From Polytrichum commune (lineage: Eukaryota > Streptophyta > Polytrichopsida > Polytrichales > Polytrichaceae): 64,000 nt of DNA. Shown here piece after piece: positions 47,526-59,363 of this stretch; within the stretch, counting starts at the first letter, position 1, and every line of letters starts with the position of its first letter. Where the stretch lies: contig OX485809.1 in assembly GCA_950295325.1 (NCBI GenBank), forward strand, positions 25,000,144-25,064,143, in the 5' to 3' direction. A program made the translations under genes and the position numbers. The notes under the pieces are model-generated. The model had not been told where the DNA came from, searched no databases, and was given only the letters and a program-made list of their open reading frames with translations.

Positions 47526-49687
47526 GATCCATCCAAGCTTACTTATTCTTGGGTCCTTTTGATTACAAGATGGGTAACAAGGGGGTCAACTCATCTATTT
47601 TTTGGATGGGTTGAAGGTGAATGGGTCCATGGGTTGTCCCATCTATGAACGGGTGCCCTACCTTTTTTCCCAAAAAGAATGATGGATGGGTCTAAGTGAC
47701 TTGACCCTAACTTCAACTCGAAGATTGTGTGCAGTAGGCTCAATTGGTAGGTTATTTGAAAGCGGTTGTTATTTTTCCTCGCAATGAAGTGATTCATTCT
47801 TGCAAATTTGTTTGAAAATTAGACAAAAAATGGTCTCCATTTTTTATCATAACAAGAAAAAGAAAAAGAACCCCACAAAATGTAAACAATCTCCTCATAA
47901 ATTGGCCTTTAGAACTTGGTCTTGCTTTGGTATTTTGTAATGGTCCTAGGGCGGCAACTCTCCCTTTTTGGACAATTGTTTCTAAATCACTTCTAATACT
48001 TCGAGTGATTAAATGATTTGTTCGTTCACAAAAAGAAAAGCCCGCTTGAAAAGAGAGCATTCAGAGGAATGCATTGATACAATTTGTTTCTGGTTTAGAA
48101 AGAACTTGCACTTTCATAAAATTCCTTGAAATTTATAGACTTTAATTTCCTTTTACAATGCAGATTTAAAGCAGCTCCCAAATGCATATTTAAAGTAGCC
48201 CCCACTTGCTGCTTCTTAGAAAGGGTTCAGTAGCTCCAAAAACTAAGTTCTAAAAATGGTAATCCTTTGCCTGTGCTACAGATAGTTGCCAACCCCCGGT
48301 AAATGCCAGTAGCATTATGGAAATTTCTTTGAAAGTTCGGTTGGAAAGCTGGCATAAGCTTCCTAGTTAACTATTTTGTAGCCTCACTCTACCCTACTCC
48401 ACTCTACTCTATGATCCTCAACACACAAAATTCATTTCCTTCTGCACAGTGGGCGCGTTGGAATTAAACGGTTGTCAGTACTTCAATCTCCTTCCTGCTG
48501 ACTCAGAGATATCCTTGATGCAAGCTTACAAATAATTCGTCGCGAGTTCACAGCTAAATTCTTTCCATGCAGTAGGGCAGGTATATTCTTCATCCTAGCC
48601 TAGTATCTGCGAGGAATCTAATCGAACATGACAGTGGTAAGTAATAAGCCTATGTGTCATGATCTTCTGCAAGATTTCATTTCTTATTCCAAACTCCACA
48701 AGCTGCTTTAGTGTTGACCGAACTTCCATGTCCATCAAAGATACTTGAAAGCATCTGAAGGTAGTCTACTATGTTCTAAGATTTCGCAGGCAAATATCCA
48801 TATGAAGACATTGACTAAAGCTTGCTTCATTTTTGCAAGGACATTGGATATGAAACCTGGGTATATATGAAACAACTAGGCTGCTACCGAATCAAAGCCC
48901 AAGTGTATGCTAAGTTATAACTGAGAAAAGCTGTTTAGAGATGGAATATTTGATCAATGGCAACACGAATGCCACCCACCCCTCACCGACCACATGATCT
49001 TATCGATGGAGGATCGAGTTGGATCGTTTATCTTGACTGAGTTCGACTCCTATGAATGCTGGAAGGAGGCCGAGGGTCATTGACTTTTAGACGATTGCAG
49101 AATATCTCCAACGTCAGAGCTCGTTGATTGGACTGTAGCAGGTTGCTGGTCTTCAAGTTTTTGCAGCTAATGAACTCGGCCAACTCCCTAAGTGGTTGCT
49201 AATGAATGTAAGTTCAAGAGTTCATTTGTTGTTGTGAGGTGGTTGTATATTGATGCAACTTAGCTGTGTGTCATTACCACTGGTGACTTGGTGCATGCGG
49301 TGATAAGATTCGGAGCCGCAGTTGACAATGTGTCGACTCAAAAGAAAGCGGCAACATTCCGAGAAATTAGCTGGGTTGACCAGGCAACGTCCCAGGGGCC
49401 AGTACTCGACGTAGACTCAACGCCTCGATAAATGGTACTTGAAAAACGTTGAATTTTTTGGTGACAACCATGCAGATGACAGTGTCAATTTTGTTGTTTG
49501 GTGATAAACAGCCTTTTACGCTGACAAAATCTACGATATCAACTCATAGGCTTGCCGGAGGATGTAGGTTAAGGATTCACAATTATTGACTCACTTGGTT
49601 CAAGTAATTACTCCAAATGACGGGTGAGAGTTACCGAGTGGAAGATGGAAAAAAAAGTTCCAGAAGCTGGCACCAAGAAGATCACCA
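47526..49687. other. Intergenic, upstream of the 49.8-kb Cys-rich gene
   Basis: No gene recognised. Composition rises in G+C toward 49 kb. The last few hundred bases are the probable promoter of the gene at 49,806. Confidence 0.55.
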
Positions 49688-49693
49688 TATAAA
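49688..49693 (+). promoter_or_regulatory. TATA box of the 49.8-kb Cys-rich gene
   Basis: TATAAA within ACCATATAAATAC, 118 bp before the ATG at 49,806. Confidence 0.65.
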
Positions 49694-49805
49694 TACACAT
49701 GGTGGCACTAAGAAAATATTGTGTCCAGTAACAGTTGCCTCGTGATCTCAGAGTCCATAGCGAGGAGTTCGACATACGCTTGAGAACGAAGGCAGTTACT
49801 CAATC

Positions 49806-51205
49806 ATGGCGATCTCCCGGCATTTGACGGTGCTTGCCATCGTTGTTGCCATCTGCTGCGTGGCTGGTATTTCATTTCTACATTTGTTAACATTGCATCG
49901 ATAGATGTTGTTTCTCATGTTATTGTTTTGTGAGTCTACAGTGTAAGCAGAATTCGAACGAAGCTGAAGTTGGTATGCCTGCTGATGCTGAGGTTGAATT
50001 ACTACGCACCTTTCCATGATGTGAATATCCAGGTTTCATTCACTCCTCTGATCCACTTCTTGTTTGCAACACCAGGTTCCGCGGATGCGTGGTGCAAATC
50101 CGGATTCAAGGACTGCGACCACAACTACCAAAATGGATGTGAGACATGCATTAAGAACGATGTGAAGAACTGCGGCGACTGTGGTGTGAAGTGCCCCACG
50201 TACCCCTACAGCTCACCCACTTGTTCCAACGGCAAGTGCGGCATCACCTGCAGCCCCGGATGGAGCGATTGCAACAAGAACATGCAGGACGGATGCGAGG
50301 CTAACACCAAGAGCGACACGAAGAACTGCGGCAAGTGTGGAGCGTCATGCCAGACGTACCCCTACAGCAGCACCAAGTGCAACAACGGAAAGTGCGAGTA
50401 CGTGTGCAACAAGCTCTGGAAGGACTGCAACAAGAACATGCAGGACGGATGCGAGACCGATGTGGGCCAGGACGTGAAGAACTGCGGAGGCTGCGGTGTG
50501 TGCTGCCCCACCTACCCCTACAGCATTGCCACCTGCTCCGGAGGCAAATGCGGATCGAAATGCACATCTGGCTGGAGTGACTGCGATGGCAATAAACAAA
50601 ACGGATGCGAGACCGATGTGGGCAAGGACGTGAACAACTGCGGAGGATGCGGCAAGAAGTGCCCCTGCACCGATGGCAACGCTCTTCCCACCTGCAGGTC
50701 TGTGATTTCACCAACCTGTCCACATTGTGATAGACATGCAATATGCACAGAGAAATCGACATGGAGTTGAGACCTGTATTGAACTTGAAATTTATTGTTG
50801 CAATTAACGCCTCTGAAGCCTCGAAATTCTTAGAGAATGAAACTCCACATCATCTGAATCGCATCTAGTATTGGGTCTAGGCATTCTCCGTATTTGAAAC
50901 ATGTGAACCAAATTTGAACTACCGTCCCAGGTAATTTACCACAGGAATGTCCCTTATTTAGTAGAGGTGTAGTTATAAAACATCGAAGGTATGACATATA
51001 CATCACATCATGAAATCCTTGAATTTGAGTTATGTTTGAATACATAATGTATTAGGTAACGTAAAAAAAATCTGCCTGTGCTGGAGCTTAATTAACTGTA
51101 GTCTATGTGGGGTGTGATTGTGTAAATGGCAGCAACGGGAAATGTGGAACGCAATGCAAGAGTGGATTCCACTATGACAGCTACCAGCAGAAGTGTGTCT
51201 ACTGA
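49806..51205 (+). CDS. Secreted Cys-rich protein, three 52-residue modules (copy at 50 kb)
   Basis: Three exons: 49,806-49,866, 50,076-50,697 and 51,133-51,205; 251 aa. Signal peptide MAISRHLTVLAIVVAICCVA, then GSADA and the mature chain. NCG motifs sit at residues 52, 104, 156 and 208. The 207-residue repeat-exon product is identical to that of the 37-kb gene. Differences from it are one residue in the signal peptide (Arg for Gln) and two in the last exon (GTQC for GVQC, QQKC for QKKC). The last acceptor (GGCAG|CAACGG) again restores CSNGKCG. The alternative TAG acceptor 35 bases upstream would not keep frame. Intron 2 (435 bp) is longer than in its twin (284 bp). Inferred secreted, disulfide-rich, function unknown. 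Confidence 0.9.
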
Positions 51206-51456
51206 GCGAATTTCACTCAGTAGATGAAGCAGTCGTCTGATCATCAGATGACACGCGCACAAGGACCATTGTCTTTCAAATAATGCAGATGATCATCTGA
51301 ATCTTGCAGCATAGGTATTTCTTCAGTAAGTAGCAAATTTGGTCCAATGGCAATTGTTGGAGGAAGCTCGAGAGGCTATGGCCAGTTAACTTATACCTGA
51401 CCGTGATCACTGGGACACACATGCAAGAAACTTTCTGGGAGCATTGCGTCGTGTGT

Positions 51457-51462
51457 AATAAA
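51457..51462 (+). other. Candidate poly(A) signal of the 49.8-kb gene
   Basis: AATAAA, about 250 nt after the stop codon at 51,205. Confidence 0.5.
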
Positions 51463-52168
51463 GAGAGGAATTTATGGATTGTGTATTATGATTTTGATGT
51501 GCTTGCTGATCTCAGGTTTAATTGCTGTGTTTTTATCTCCTCAATTCCTCAACTAACTATATATCCATAGCTATGCATGCAACACACTAATCAAACTCCT
51601 CCTTTGAAATGCCCTTGGTTCGAAATATAACTTTGTTCCCCAGAGCATTGAGATTATTGTCACAGGATTTCTTCCAAATTCATCATGATCCTGGATTGCT
51701 AAAACAAGTTCTCGGCCATGAAGTGCAAGCTCCCATTTTGGGACTTATTTTAGGAGAACTCATTCCTGCATCAGATTCTCCAGTCACCATATTTGTATTT
51801 CACAGCACACAAAGTTTTTAAATGTATTAATGGGTTTCATGATGTATCATAAACTTGCTATAAAATTTACAAAATTTACTCTCAGTGATTGGTGCAATAT
51901 TGTTTTGCATACCTTCATCCAGAGGCCTAACTTTTTTAAATCATTGCCCACCCTAATGCCACATATGCGTAAGTGCACAATATTCCATTTGATTGAAAAT
52001 TATGCTACAGAATAGTAACATACACTGTGTATGTTCTGTTATGTCACCGGCCTAAAAATGTCAGCTGCCTTGTATTGAATCCTTTGTGTAGGTGATACTT
52101 ATTGTCAATATGTTAATTCTTGTTACTTTGGGGGTCGCAATTTCCATATTATAAGACCACTATTACAG
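51463..52168. other. Intergenic, no gene seen
   Basis: Non-coding, AT-rich; no repeats recognised apart from the flanking MITE. Confidence 0.5.
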
Positions 52169-52689
52169 AACCTTATCCCAGGTACGCAACTCCCATATTA
52201 TACGCAAGGGGCATCGTACTTAAAACGGCTTAGAGGACGGCTTTTGTAAAAATTATATCAAATTATATCAAATTAAAATGATCAAAAATTTGGGTGAAGA
52301 CCAAATTAAATAAAATGAGATGAAAAAAAAGTTGGGTTGCATATTTATTAAGCCTCCCATTAAAATTATAAAACATGAATAGTTGCCTCCCATTAAAATT
52401 ATAATTCATTCACAATGTTAAAATTTTATTAAAAAGTCTAAAAAGTTGGGTAGTTTGACCTATGGTACCTGTTTAAAAAAATCATATAATTAGGTTTTTA
52501 ATGCAATTATATGCTTCAAAATATATTCATTTCCTATATATAATTACATTTTTGGATTCCTTGTTAGAAGGGCTACAAGGGTTTCCTACATTAAAACAAA
52601 TTGTATCACTCAATATTGGACTAAAACGCATTATAAGTGATTATAATCAGGACCATATAATACGGGAGTTGCGTACCCGGGAACCTTAT
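52169..52689. mobile_element. hAT-like MITE with 8-bp target duplication
   Basis: The element 52,177-52,681 (505 bp) has inverted ends CCC(A/G)GGTACGCAACTCCC extending into (A/G)TATTATA, about 26 bp with two mismatches. AACCTTAT is present on both sides (52,169-52,176 and 52,682-52,689). The interior is AT-rich with a doubled ATTATATCAA word. Non-coding. An 8-bp duplication fits hAT; a 9-bp reading fitting Mutator cannot be excluded. Confidence 0.82.
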
Positions 52690-55393
52690 ATGACATACAA
52701 TGTGAACAACCTGAAGTGAATTGTTAAAATAAGTCACATATTTGAAGAAGTGAATGAACACCACTTTTTTCCATAATATTTTGAAAAAAAAATGTTTATA
52801 AAAGCATATATCATAAGTTAGCACATGTCTAGAATATGAAAATTTATGGTACAGATAGGAGAGTGGGCAACTTAAGTCATTTTTGGCAACTTCTTACATA
52901 ATTTTAATATGTTATGATACATTATAATACTAACATTATTAACTTGATACGCATGTGATGCATTTATTATACATTATCCTATCTTCAAAATCTAATTGAA
53001 TTCCACATATTCTACCCGGTTCTATGTGCAAATAACATGGAAGTTGCCACCTTAGGTTGCTACTTCACTCCTTACTTCATTCCTAAATTTTTTACTTACA
53101 CATAATCTCAAATGTTTAAGATATATATTAAAAAACTACTTTTGATATGTTGATAATATATGGCATTTATAGAGTTATAGACAATATAGTGTAACCTCTT
53201 GCAAAAAATGTGACACCATAAACATTGTAGTGCTCTCCCAGGGGTTGGACTATTTTCAATTCTTCAAATTGGAATGACCAAGCAATGAGATGCTTTACTA
53301 TTTTCCATGAGGTTGCACCACATCCATATGATCACTTGATATTACTATATGTGTAAGCTCATTGAAGAATTTGTTCTCTTCCCTTGCTGGCCTAGTCTTG
53401 GATTAAGCCTAGGCTAGCATATGTGGCTTGGACATTGTAACTTGTCTTATGACGTAATCCATGTGCTTTGAGGGAATCCAAAAAGGTCCAAATGCCTCAG
53501 AAGACCTTACAATAATATATGCTTAGAGTATTCTAGATATATTATTTATACAAGGGTTCAAAAATTTCCTTGTACTGCATCTTATGTATGCATTTCCAAA
53601 GCATTCTCAACTTGATACAACCGACAACTAGTCACTCACAAACTTTGGGAGTGACATTTATAAGTCAGTGCATGTCACACCTACTACATGTGGTTAGGTT
53701 GTGCTGCATTGAAGCTCTTAAAGAATGTATATCATACTAGGGATCGAGTCCCACTTTGAAGTTAAAAGTCATGCTAATTGACACCTCTCAAAAGGCAGTT
53801 TACTTGACTCATTGTCAATTTCAACCATACTATAGTACTAAACTGCATTGCAATCTGTGCATTATGTCAACAGAAGCCGGTGAATGGGAATCCCAAGCTA
53901 TGGGAATCACGCGGTAGTAGATGGAAAACTACATTCATAGAATTTGTGGCCATCTAGACGTGGTTAGGAAGGACTGGTATGATCACTTCTTCCTTTTATT
54001 GGATATTATAGTTGATTATCTAACCATTGACTGGCTCAATGAATCCATCTCGGGTTCACATATGAATAGAGACAATGTCCAAGATTGAAGCGTCCCTTAT
54101 GCATGTGGGCTCACGGCTGGTGTCATGATCGTCTCGCTGAGTATGACCCAAATTACGATAGGGACAATACAAATGCACATTCACGCCTAATTATATCACT
54201 CACACAAGCATGTTATAATAAAGTAATCTATACTAGATTGATAAACAATACCTAGTATGTTAATATTGTAATAGTGTCCCATTGCATAGACACATTGCTA
54301 GGTCTCATGCTTTGTCGCCCTAAGTAGGAGAATAATATGACCAAGGACTAGGAATAAACATGTTAGAATTCTTAAAAAACACCGGCCTAAGTCTTAGTGC
54401 GGTAGCAAGGTCTCATGAAACATGAAATTTCATTAGAAAGGGTGAGGGAGCATGAGGCTAACCAATGTTAATATGTGCATCACGGATATTAGCCTTACCA
54501 TGTAAGTAATGCTGGACCAAATAAGAAATAGATGGATGAGACACTTTTCTTCATTCATGAAATTCAAATTTATCAAGATAACATGTTTGATGCCAACTGA
54601 TTACTTGTACATGGATACTTGAACATTGAACACAATAATTTTATGGGTTTGGTTTACATGTTGAAACACACACTACTGAAATCTAATAGATTTAAAGTCA
54701 TATTCGTTTGTCAACTTTGTGACATTCATAATTTCCAGTAAGAGAAAGTGTCTAAGAGAAAGTGTCATATATGTGTCATTTTTGTGCTCAATAAGTTGAC
54801 ATTAACACAGCCAAAAGACGTTAGTGACAGTAGATGTAGGCATGTGCAACTTTGACAGATTCTGCTGATGGGACTTCAGCCTACAACTTGAACTTTGACA
54901 TCCACTGATTGTAATCTATTACAAATTTACATCATGTGCAATCCATAAAAAAAAAAAATAGTAGGTCTGCTTCAAAGGTCATAGAACATATATATATATA
55001 TAGTAAACTGCTGCTGGAAATTATGAACTTCAGTGCATTGTCCATTGAGCTCATGGACTCTGCTATACCATATATCTTAATGCAAGAGCCATTGCATGAA
55101 TGATCCCACTTCTCATGTGATCTGTCAATTTACAGCTTCTCAAAGTCTAGTTGTTAGTGTGGTATACTGGACTAAGCATCAGCCTGGTAAAAGCTGACCA
55201 AAATCATCACTTATTTCTGCATAGGCCATGTAGTGGACAGTAATTCATGGCCGCTCAAACGATATAACTAGACATCCAGCTGTCTGCATCGACAGCTAAT
55301 TAGTAGATTATTGAAGTTTGGTATATCGGTTCACCAGGAGTGAAACTGAATTCCATTGATGGACGACCAGAGTTAGGCGCCATCATCTAGCCA
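52690..55393. other. Intergenic, no gene seen
   Basis: AT-rich, no coding region or clear element. A run of A near 54,949-54,958 and a short (TA)n near 54,989-55,001. The right end is the 3' flank of the - Cys-rich gene. Confidence 0.55.
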
Positions 55394-56921
55394 CTAGTGC
55401 GAGTAATAACACTTCTTCTGGTAGTTGTCATACTTGCACCCACTCTTGCATTGTGTCCCGCACACCCCGTTGCTGCGATCAAAAATCACCATATCTTAAT
55501 TAGCGCATGTCAACAAAATTCATGGCATAGACTGTCATGTTAATTTTTCTGAAGAGTTTAGCCATGAGCCAAGTTCAGGAAATGGGCAGCTATGGAGTTA
55601 ATGTATATGGCATTTCTTGGGTCACAATTGCAATGAAACTAATTTCCATTAATTTTCGCAATTACCAAATGAATAGAGTCCTATGATCAAACAGCACACA
55701 GGATCCGGTAATTCATGAATTGTGAATGTATAATGCGTGAGGAGGGGTGATTCAGTCTACTCTATTTAAGGTAGGCGGAAATCAAATGATGTGATGAATC
55801 TGTATAAATTTGATTTAGCAATCTGGCAGCGCAGGGTAGCAACATAAGGAGAGGATCTCCATGGAAGAGACTGAACATTTTCTGCCAATTGTTGCCTAGA
55901 AATTGAAATTTTGAAAAAGACAAACTTGGTGAAAGAGTATGCTAATTGAATTGAACCTGCAAATGGCCACAGCGTTAGAGTCGGTGCAGGGGCACTTGTT
56001 GCCACATCCTCCACAGTTGTTCACATCCTTGCTCACATCGGTCTCGCATCCATTCTCCTTCTTGCCGTCGCAATCCTTCCATCCCGAGGTGCAAGTGTAT
56101 CCGCACTTGCTTCCGGAGCAGGTGGCAACGCTGTAGGGGTAGGTGGGGCAGGTCATACCGCAGCCTCCGCAGTTGTTCACATCCTTGCTCACATCGGCTT
56201 CGCATCCATTCTGACTGTTGGAGTCGCAATTCATCCAGCCATTGCTGCATTCGTAGCCGCAGTTGCCACCTGAGCAGGTGGGAGAGCTGTTGGGGTAGGT
56301 GGGACACTTGTGGTTACAGTCACCGCAGTTACTCACATCGGTCTTGATACATGTCTCGCACCCGTTCTGTGAGTTGTAGTCGCAGTCTTTGTACCCAGAA
56401 GGGCATTGCGTCCAAGCAGCCACTGGACCTGCATGCGTGATCAATAATACAGCAAACCTGCCTTAGAATGGGCATAGAATAGAATGCAGTCATGAATTAA
56501 GTGTTATGAATGCACAGCGTGAATTCACATTCATACATGACCTGACCGAATTTGTTCAATCTTTTAATATTATCCATATGTATGCATCAATATCGTCATC
56601 AATCTGCAGGGCTACGTATATTGTGTATGTAACTTATATATGTACATAACAATTTGGCGTTATAAGATTGGGGAAGAGAACGCCTTCCATGGAGCATAAC
56701 CCTCTCCTTCCCATGCCCTCAATCTAGGTTGTCCATCTCCGTGATTGAAGGGTCTAGAGGAGAGGGCATCAAAATGGTTATGTCCAGGAACCCCTCTCCC
56801 CCCCCCCGGCGGGCCTCGAAGCCTACCTAATCCAGATGAACAACTTACCAGCAAGACTGCTCACACACAGTACCACCACAATGGCAGCAGCCATGATGTG
56901 CTTCTGAGAGCTGATCGCCAT
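55394..56921 (-). CDS. Secreted Cys-rich protein, two 52-residue modules (divergent copy)
   Basis: Three exons on -: 56,849-56,921, 55,957-56,428 and 55,394-55,472; 207 aa. Signal peptide of about 29 residues (MAISSQKHIMAAAIVVVLCV then SSLAGPVAA). The mature part opens WTQCPSGYKDCDYN, then NCGDCNHKC, NCGGCGMTC and a final NCGGCGNKCPC, and ends SNGVCGTQCKSGCKYDNYQ. Gene plan and intron phases (1 and 2) are the same as in the other copies. It is the most divergent member: NHKC replaces GVxC in module 1, PNSSPTC replaces PYSSPTC, and there is an extra Cys and a YYSH tail in the last exon. Probably secreted; role unknown. Intron 1 is 420 bp, intron 2 484 bp. Confidence 0.88.
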
Positions 56922-57097
56922 ATTGGTGTTGTCTGGACACCAGGCTGCTGCTGTGTTGATTTGAAGACTGCAGGGAATCCCTCAACCTCAACTCTGAATT
57001 CGACCAGAGAAGCAGCTAGCACCAGGGTTGTGAAGATTCAGCCAGAGACTGTGATGGGCACTGGATCGGCAGATGAATTGAGCTGCTGTGCACCTTG

Positions 57098-57105
57098 TTT
57101 ATATA
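57098..57105 (-). promoter_or_regulatory. TATA box of the 56-kb Cys-rich gene
   Basis: TATATAAA on -, about 177 bp before the ATG at 56,921. Confidence 0.6.
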
Positions 57106-58296
57106 CTGCCTAACCCTTGGGAAGTTTAATGGGTCACCCCAGGTCACCCTGGCAAGGTTACCCTAAATCTTGACCTTGGTCGTGATGAACGCCATTGTTG
57201 TCAACGAGTCTATATGCTAGATTCAACATTCATGTTATCGGAGTTAGCAGGTACTCACTGTCCAGGTACTGCTCGCGAAACTTGCATGGCATGTGGGCAT
57301 ATCTGAGGATGGAACAATGAATTCATTCATCATTTCTCGATATCTGGGGTTTCTTAATGCAGTCCTCTACGTCTTCATTCTGGTCAATGAAGTTTCATAT
57401 AATTAAAACCTGATGAACCAAGATCAGCCATCGTGTCTACTCGGGCTCCACGTACCAATGCAAGATGCGGATATCATTGGTTGCTGCCTTTGACATGCAC
57501 CCATGCATTAATATTCACAGCATGACTCAAAGTCGTAGGCGGGCATGCATTTACAAATTAGTGACGACTCACGAGAATGATAATAATGTAGTGCCGCCTG
57601 GCCAAGAAGATCAACAGATCTCAACAGTGCAGAACACCGACGAAATGAATTATATTTGTAAGTTGGGCAAAGGGCTACAAGGTAGGTGGTCCTGGAACCC
57701 TCTAAAGAATTTCTGAATGGAAGTTGATCAAAAGGGACTCGACTGCACTGCAGTGACATCCTCACGAATTCAGGATTGGACTGAGTCAAATGATCTACAG
57801 CACTCTTAATCTGCTAAGTCGTGTGGGCAGCTCATAACATCAATGTTGTACACTTACAGTTATTGAGGAGCTGCAAGTGAGAAGAGGACTTTAGCTGAGT
57901 CTTCTATTTGGTAACTGATTGCATGTATTAAACTTGAAGTTTCTTTCCATCCCCTTTCCATCGAAATGGGTGTGCAACCTAAACTTTCGAACACCATTTG
58001 GCTCTAATTATTTAGTCGACTCCTATATTGAAATGGCCCTGCCCCCCTCAACAGCACTCTTACACAGCCCGGATTGCACACTACTGGAATCGGAACGTGT
58101 TCAAAACCTTTGAGGCAGTGTAGAGGAATTAAGAGTCAAGACATGTCCTATCAATAGTAAATCTTAAAACACTTTGGACTCTTGAATCTTGATTTCTTGA
58201 AATATATAACTTGAATTATATTGTGTCTATTAGCGATAGCTGCCAAATGCTTACCACAAAAATTGAGTTGCATCATCAGCAACAACCTCAATCAAC
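57106..58296. other. Intergenic, no gene seen
   Basis: Probable upstream region of the - gene at 56.9 kb followed by unassigned non-coding sequence. Confidence 0.5.
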
Positions 58297-58836
58297 ACTA
58301 CATCAGACTGGATGTCACATGAGTACGACAACTCTACTACATCCATCCTGACAAAAAAAAAATGTGGTGGGCATGCATATTGATGATTACTTGATTAGTG
58401 GTGGTCCATCAGTTATAATTTTTTCATAACATTGATTATATACTTTTGGGATACGGTTTTTCTTTTATTTCTTTGAAATAGGTTTTGGTATTAATCAGTT
58501 CTGCTTCGTATCCTTCCACTTAGAAATCTAATGGAATTGAGTTAAATATTTGGACGTGTTGTGGGTACTACATCAGACTAGATGTCACATGAGTACGACG
58601 ACTCTGCTACATCCATCCTGACAAAAAAAAATTGTGGTGGGCATGCATATTGATGATTACTTGATTAGTGGTGGTCCATCAGTTATAATTTTTTCATGAC
58701 ATTGATTATATACTTTTGGGATTCAGTTTTTCTCCTATTTCTTTGAAATAGGTTTTGGTATTAATCAGTTCTGGTTCGTATCCTTCCACTTAAAAATCTA
58801 ATGATATTGAGTTAAATGTTTGGACGTGTTGTGGGT
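58297..58836 (+). repeat. 270-bp tandem dimer
   Basis: Units 58,297-58,566 and 58,567-58,836 are directly adjacent and roughly 95% alike. Both begin ACTACATCAGACT and end GGACGTGTTGTGGGT. Differences are scattered single bases and one A-run length. Non-coding; a recent local duplication. Confidence 0.88.
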
Positions 58837-59363
58837 ACACATCAAGTTATGTCAAGCCTGCCCCACTTCCGGATATTGTGTCAGCAGTATGTCGTTGAGA
58901 AGTGGAGAACAGGGTTAATAAGAAGTCAAGCTGCAGTCAGTCGGCTGTAAATATTAGAATAAGTTAGTGTGGGTTCCATACAATATTATCTCAGGCCACG
59001 TGCTGCCAAAAATTGTCGGAGGTGAATGTCTAACCAAGAATAATTGTACTGCAGTTGGGAGCGAGGGGAGGCTGGCTGGGTGAAAGTTGACCTTTTCAGC
59101 TCAGGACCTTATCATTTCTGAAGGAAGATAAGAAACCCTCAAAACATGCATCCAGACAGTCTCACACATCTGGCACACAAAACATGCATGGACAAATGAA
59201 AGTCGGTGCAGCTGCGACGCTGGGAAATGACACCCACTTAACATTTCGTCCTCATGCACTCGTACACGCGGAATTAAAAAGATATGATATTGTGACTCAT
59301 CACAAGCCTGTAGTATGAAGCGGAGGCCACACATGTTCAAGAGTGCTGGTTTTGGGTTTAGGG

